In this document: positions 61,086-64,000 of the stretch, piece after piece | Layout of the letters: each line of letters opens with the position of its first letter | How positions within the stretch are numbered: position 1 is the stretch's first letter | Assembly: GCA_025602915.1 (NCBI GenBank) | Contig: JAHLJZ010000004.1 | Coordinates: forward strand, 186,001-250,000 | Length of the DNA: 64,000 bases | Direction: 5' to 3' | Source of the DNA: Paraphysoderma sedebokerense | Lineage: Eukaryota; Blastocladiomycota; Physodermatomycetes; Physodermatales; Physodermataceae | Position numbers and translations under genes: made by a program | The notes under the pieces: model-generated | What the model was told of the DNA's origin: nothing | Database searches by the model: none | What the model saw: only the letters and a program-made list of their open reading frames with translations

Positions 61086-64000
61086 ATGGCAATACTGAAG
61101 GATATACTGTCTAAATTTCGAACTTGCGTCCTACCTGCCTATGTTTTAGGTTTCTATTTGTTGGCTTCCCTGGCTGCCCATTTACTCCGTTACTCGCTAT
61201 TGCCTAGTCCGCTCCCGGAGTCAGTTCTAAACGAGGCTCAATTCTCGGCTGACGCTGCCATCACTCTACTCAGGAACATAACAACAATCGAGCATCCTAT
61301 AAACTCTTACCAAAATGAAATAGTGAGAGACTCATTAAGGACGAAACTATTGGACATTCAAGCGGTCGCTGAACGAAGAGGCAGAGTAATGGAAGTGCTT
61401 GATGATGATTTTGTCGGCTTATTACCCTACACAAAAGTAGGCAGACCTGGTTAGTACGCCACCAACCCATAGACATCGAATTACTTGCTAATCATTGAAT
61501 TTCAGCGGAATTTGTACAATCCTCCAATATTCTCGTCCGTTTACGAAGTAAAAGCCCAGAAAACGAGTTCGCTTTGCTAATAAGTGCCCATTACGACTCC
61601 GTGGCTACAGGATTTGGAGTTGGCGATAACGGCATCGGTGTCGTCGTGGCCATTGAAGTAGTCCATGCCCTTTTATATTATGAGAACATTCGGTTTGATG
61701 TGATTTTGAATATCGGGAACGGCGAGGAGTATGGTTACTTCAGTTCGCGAGCATTTACCGCTCACAGCTGGTTTAAAGATGTCAAGGCGTTCATCAATTT
61801 GGGTATGTTCTATTTTATAATGGCGCTCCTTTATCCTTTCAACTTATCATTCCTACTAGATGCGGTGTCAGCTAAAGGGAAAGTAGGTGACTCATTAAAG
61901 TGAGTTTATTTCCATATGTAATTAACAACCATTGTTTATCCGAATAGAGCATGTTAACCAGAAGTTCGTCGTATGAAATGGTGCGAATTTTCTCCGCGCA
62001 CGCACCAAATCCGCATTCAGTTGTCTTAGCTCAGGATTTGTTGACTTCGGGTTTTGTAAATAGGTAAGTACTGTTTTATATTCCAAACTGAAGTAGAGGG
62101 GTTTTCAATCATTAATGTACAAATCCAGTGATACAGACTTTTCGGTTTACTTTGAGGCGGGGCTACCTGGGATTGATTTTGCATATTACGAGTCTCGAGA
62201 TGTTTACCATTCACCTCACGATAATATTGAAAATATTTCCCCGCCTAATATTCAGCAATTGGGCGCGAACATTCTTGCGTTCGTAAAAGCTATGTCCAAC
62301 TCGGGGTTGCTCAAAAATCTGAAGGCGGACGGAGAATCCGACTTTTTTCATGGTCGCCAAACTCTCTGGAGTGGTGTATTTTATGACATAGTTGGCTTAT
62401 GGAACTTTCACTTATCATCCAAAGCATTCACTGCATTTCAATCGTTGATCTTCGTGGCTCTTCTGTTTATAACAACATGTGCAGAGTCGGGTTTTGCTTC
62501 AAGGAATGTCCGGAGCAACCTGAAAAGCGCAGTTTTTGGTTTCTCACGGCTTTCCTCAATCCTCCTCCTATCATTTCTAATGTCATCGTTGCTTAATTAT
62601 CTTGTCACCTGCCTCAATCCTGCTGTTATTTCTGGCAGACCATTTATCCTGCCGATGTTTTCGTTCTGTACGTCACTTTTCTGCGCTGAATTAGTTATCA
62701 CTTTTATCGTTCGATACCGTTGGTGGGGTGGGGAATATGTCGATCATTACGAGTCATTGCTCTCAGGTGTGTCCCTGCTGTGGATTTTTGTTATGGTGTT
62801 CGGAATCTATACTCTATCAGTGCATATCGCCTTAGTCAGTGTATATGTTTGGTTCGGATTGTGTTGGCTGATTGTGTACGGAATTTTCAAGTGTTCACTG
62901 ATTTTGACCGCTCGATTGAAGTCGGATGTGACAGATAGTATTCGGACTTCAGGCGATGATAACGCATCGAGCTCAAACGGACCAGAAAGCCCTCAAGAAT
63001 CAGACGCATCATTATCCGATGACCCTAGTAGCGATGAATATGCTGCACAAATGGATCCCCTATTGGAAAGTGAGATTGAGTCGGAGGCAAGCGATGTCGA
63101 AGAGCAACCATATGTGATTGCGCCGATAGACGATGCAGATTTCCGCTCTGTTTACCGCGGCTTTCTTATCGCTATTTCAGCATCGTTATTTCCATCCATC
63201 TTTTATCTTGATATTTCAGAGTCTCTAATGCACGCAGTAAATTTCATGGTTCAAGAAGGTGTCTCACCGTTAATCTATGCAGTCCTATATCCGATCTGGT
63301 ATTCAGCGCTCATCGTAAATTTTATTCCAGTACTATTCATTATGACTCACAACGCGACTCAAGACTGTAGCCGAATATTCATTTTGATGTGTGGGGCGAT
63401 ATCATTAGGCATTTTGATTACGGCTTGCTTGATCTTTCCATTTGCTGATCACACCTACTTGAAGGTGTTGTTTTCCCAACAATACTTCTTCAACCACACT
63501 TTTACACCGTCGTTAACCGAAATGACAGTTCCTATCATTCCTAGCCGCCATCCATTCACTACTATAGCGATTCCATCTTCTCTGCTTCCGTTGTCACAAA
63601 TATTTCCCTTTCCGTCCTTCAATTCATCTGCATTAAATTGCTCAGGGGGTCAAATTGTTAATCTATGTACAACGGCAGGTTTGCAGTTCTTCCCCGCCAT
63701 TAAATCACCCGATCATCAACCGTTTCCCAGTGATTTCGCATCTTTTACTGTTTCACGTCAAAATTCTCAAACAATCGTCGTTTTGAAGATAAAAAACAAC
63801 CGATACCTGTCTTCGTCTTACTCTGTTTCAGCAAGCGACCCAGATCTACAAGTAAATATAACATCATCGCATGATGGGCATCCTGTCCAATCCTCATGGA
63901 CACTAAATCAAGCCGTTAGGACATTTATGTTTTCTGATAACTTCCGTGATTATCATTCAGTGGCGTACACAATACATAAATCGCGTGGATCTGGCGGAGC
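61086..64000 (+). CDS. PFF1: Vacuolar membrane M28-family metalloprotease, Pff1-like (3' truncated by window)
   Basis: Five exons are visible (61086-61449, 61506-61802, 61860-61882, 61948-62063, 62129 to beyond 64000), over 890 aa. After a signal-anchor helix (CVLPAYVLGFYLLASLAAHL) comes the M28 peptidase domain. Its zinc ligands are recognisable: His in SAHYDSVATG, Asp in GVGDNGIG, Glu in GNGEEYG, an Asp in INLDAVSAKGK where Pff1 usually has Glu, and His in VYHSPHDNIENISP. Then follow several membrane segments interrupted by an acidic cytosolic loop (about 63000-63130), more helices, and a luminal C-terminal domain. Yeast Pff1 sits in the vacuole membrane. The last exon is open to the window edge, so the end is unknown. 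Confidence 0.88.

Overview
The window is intron-dense nuclear DNA from a fungus, most likely an early-diverging (non-Dikarya) lineage. Fungal traits are a HOG-type Ssk1 receiver, a Kcs1-type inositol kinase, a Vhc1-type cation-chloride transporter, a Pff1-type vacuolar protease and a Cbp4/UQCC3 assembly factor. Traits that Dikarya usually lack sit beside them: two tandem rhodopsin-like (class A) receptors, a MYSM1-type histone H2A deubiquitinase, a GDP-fucose transporter, and an intron with a textbook U12-type AT-AC signature. Assignment to a zoosporic or otherwise basal group is inference from this mix; no rRNA marker is present. I saw no transposon, virus-like element, tRNA or CRISPR array.

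Twenty-seven protein genes were modelled by hand, with about 120 introns, mostly 45-75 bp. Nearly all models close in frame across every junction. Left to right: SSK1 (-), a 3 kb gap, GDP-fucose transporter (+), UQCC3/CBP4 (-), ETFB (+), MYSM1 (+), RPL7/uL30 (-) with an intronic C/D snoRNA, YjbQ-family enzyme (-), rhomboid protease (+), SABATH methyltransferase (-), importin-13/Kap122 (-), SEC5 (+), MAK16 (-), SRR1/Ber1 (+), an orphan disordered protein (+), LONRF-type RING-LON protein (+), an Ark1/AAK1-type kinase fused to an ANTH domain (+), RPUSD1-type pseudouridine synthase (+), a second orphan (+), NC2-alpha (-), NAA38 (+), REV7 (-), KCS1 (+), VHC1 (+), VPS27 (+), two tandem class A receptors (-,-), and the 5' part of PFF1 (+), cut by the window end.

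There is no operon logic. The layout is compact with many short divergent promoters (UQCC3/ETFB, IPO13/SEC5, MAK16/SRR1, NC2-alpha/NAA38, REV7/KCS1). Functional themes recur: osmotic and phosphate signalling (SSK1, KCS1, VHC1), endocytosis and sorting (kinase-ANTH, VPS27, SEC5), ribosome production (RPL7 with its snoRNA, MAK16, RPUSD1), and chromatin or transcription (MYSM1, NC2-alpha).

The standout observations are the AT-AC U12-type intron inside the kinase-ANTH gene; the kinase-ANTH fusion itself; the membrane-anchored pseudo-histidine-kinase form of Ssk1; the tandem class A receptors; the uL30-intron snoRNA with a 13-nt match to 25S rRNA; and repeated use of a GTTCGT splice donor. Family names rest on sequence recognition alone; no database was searched.
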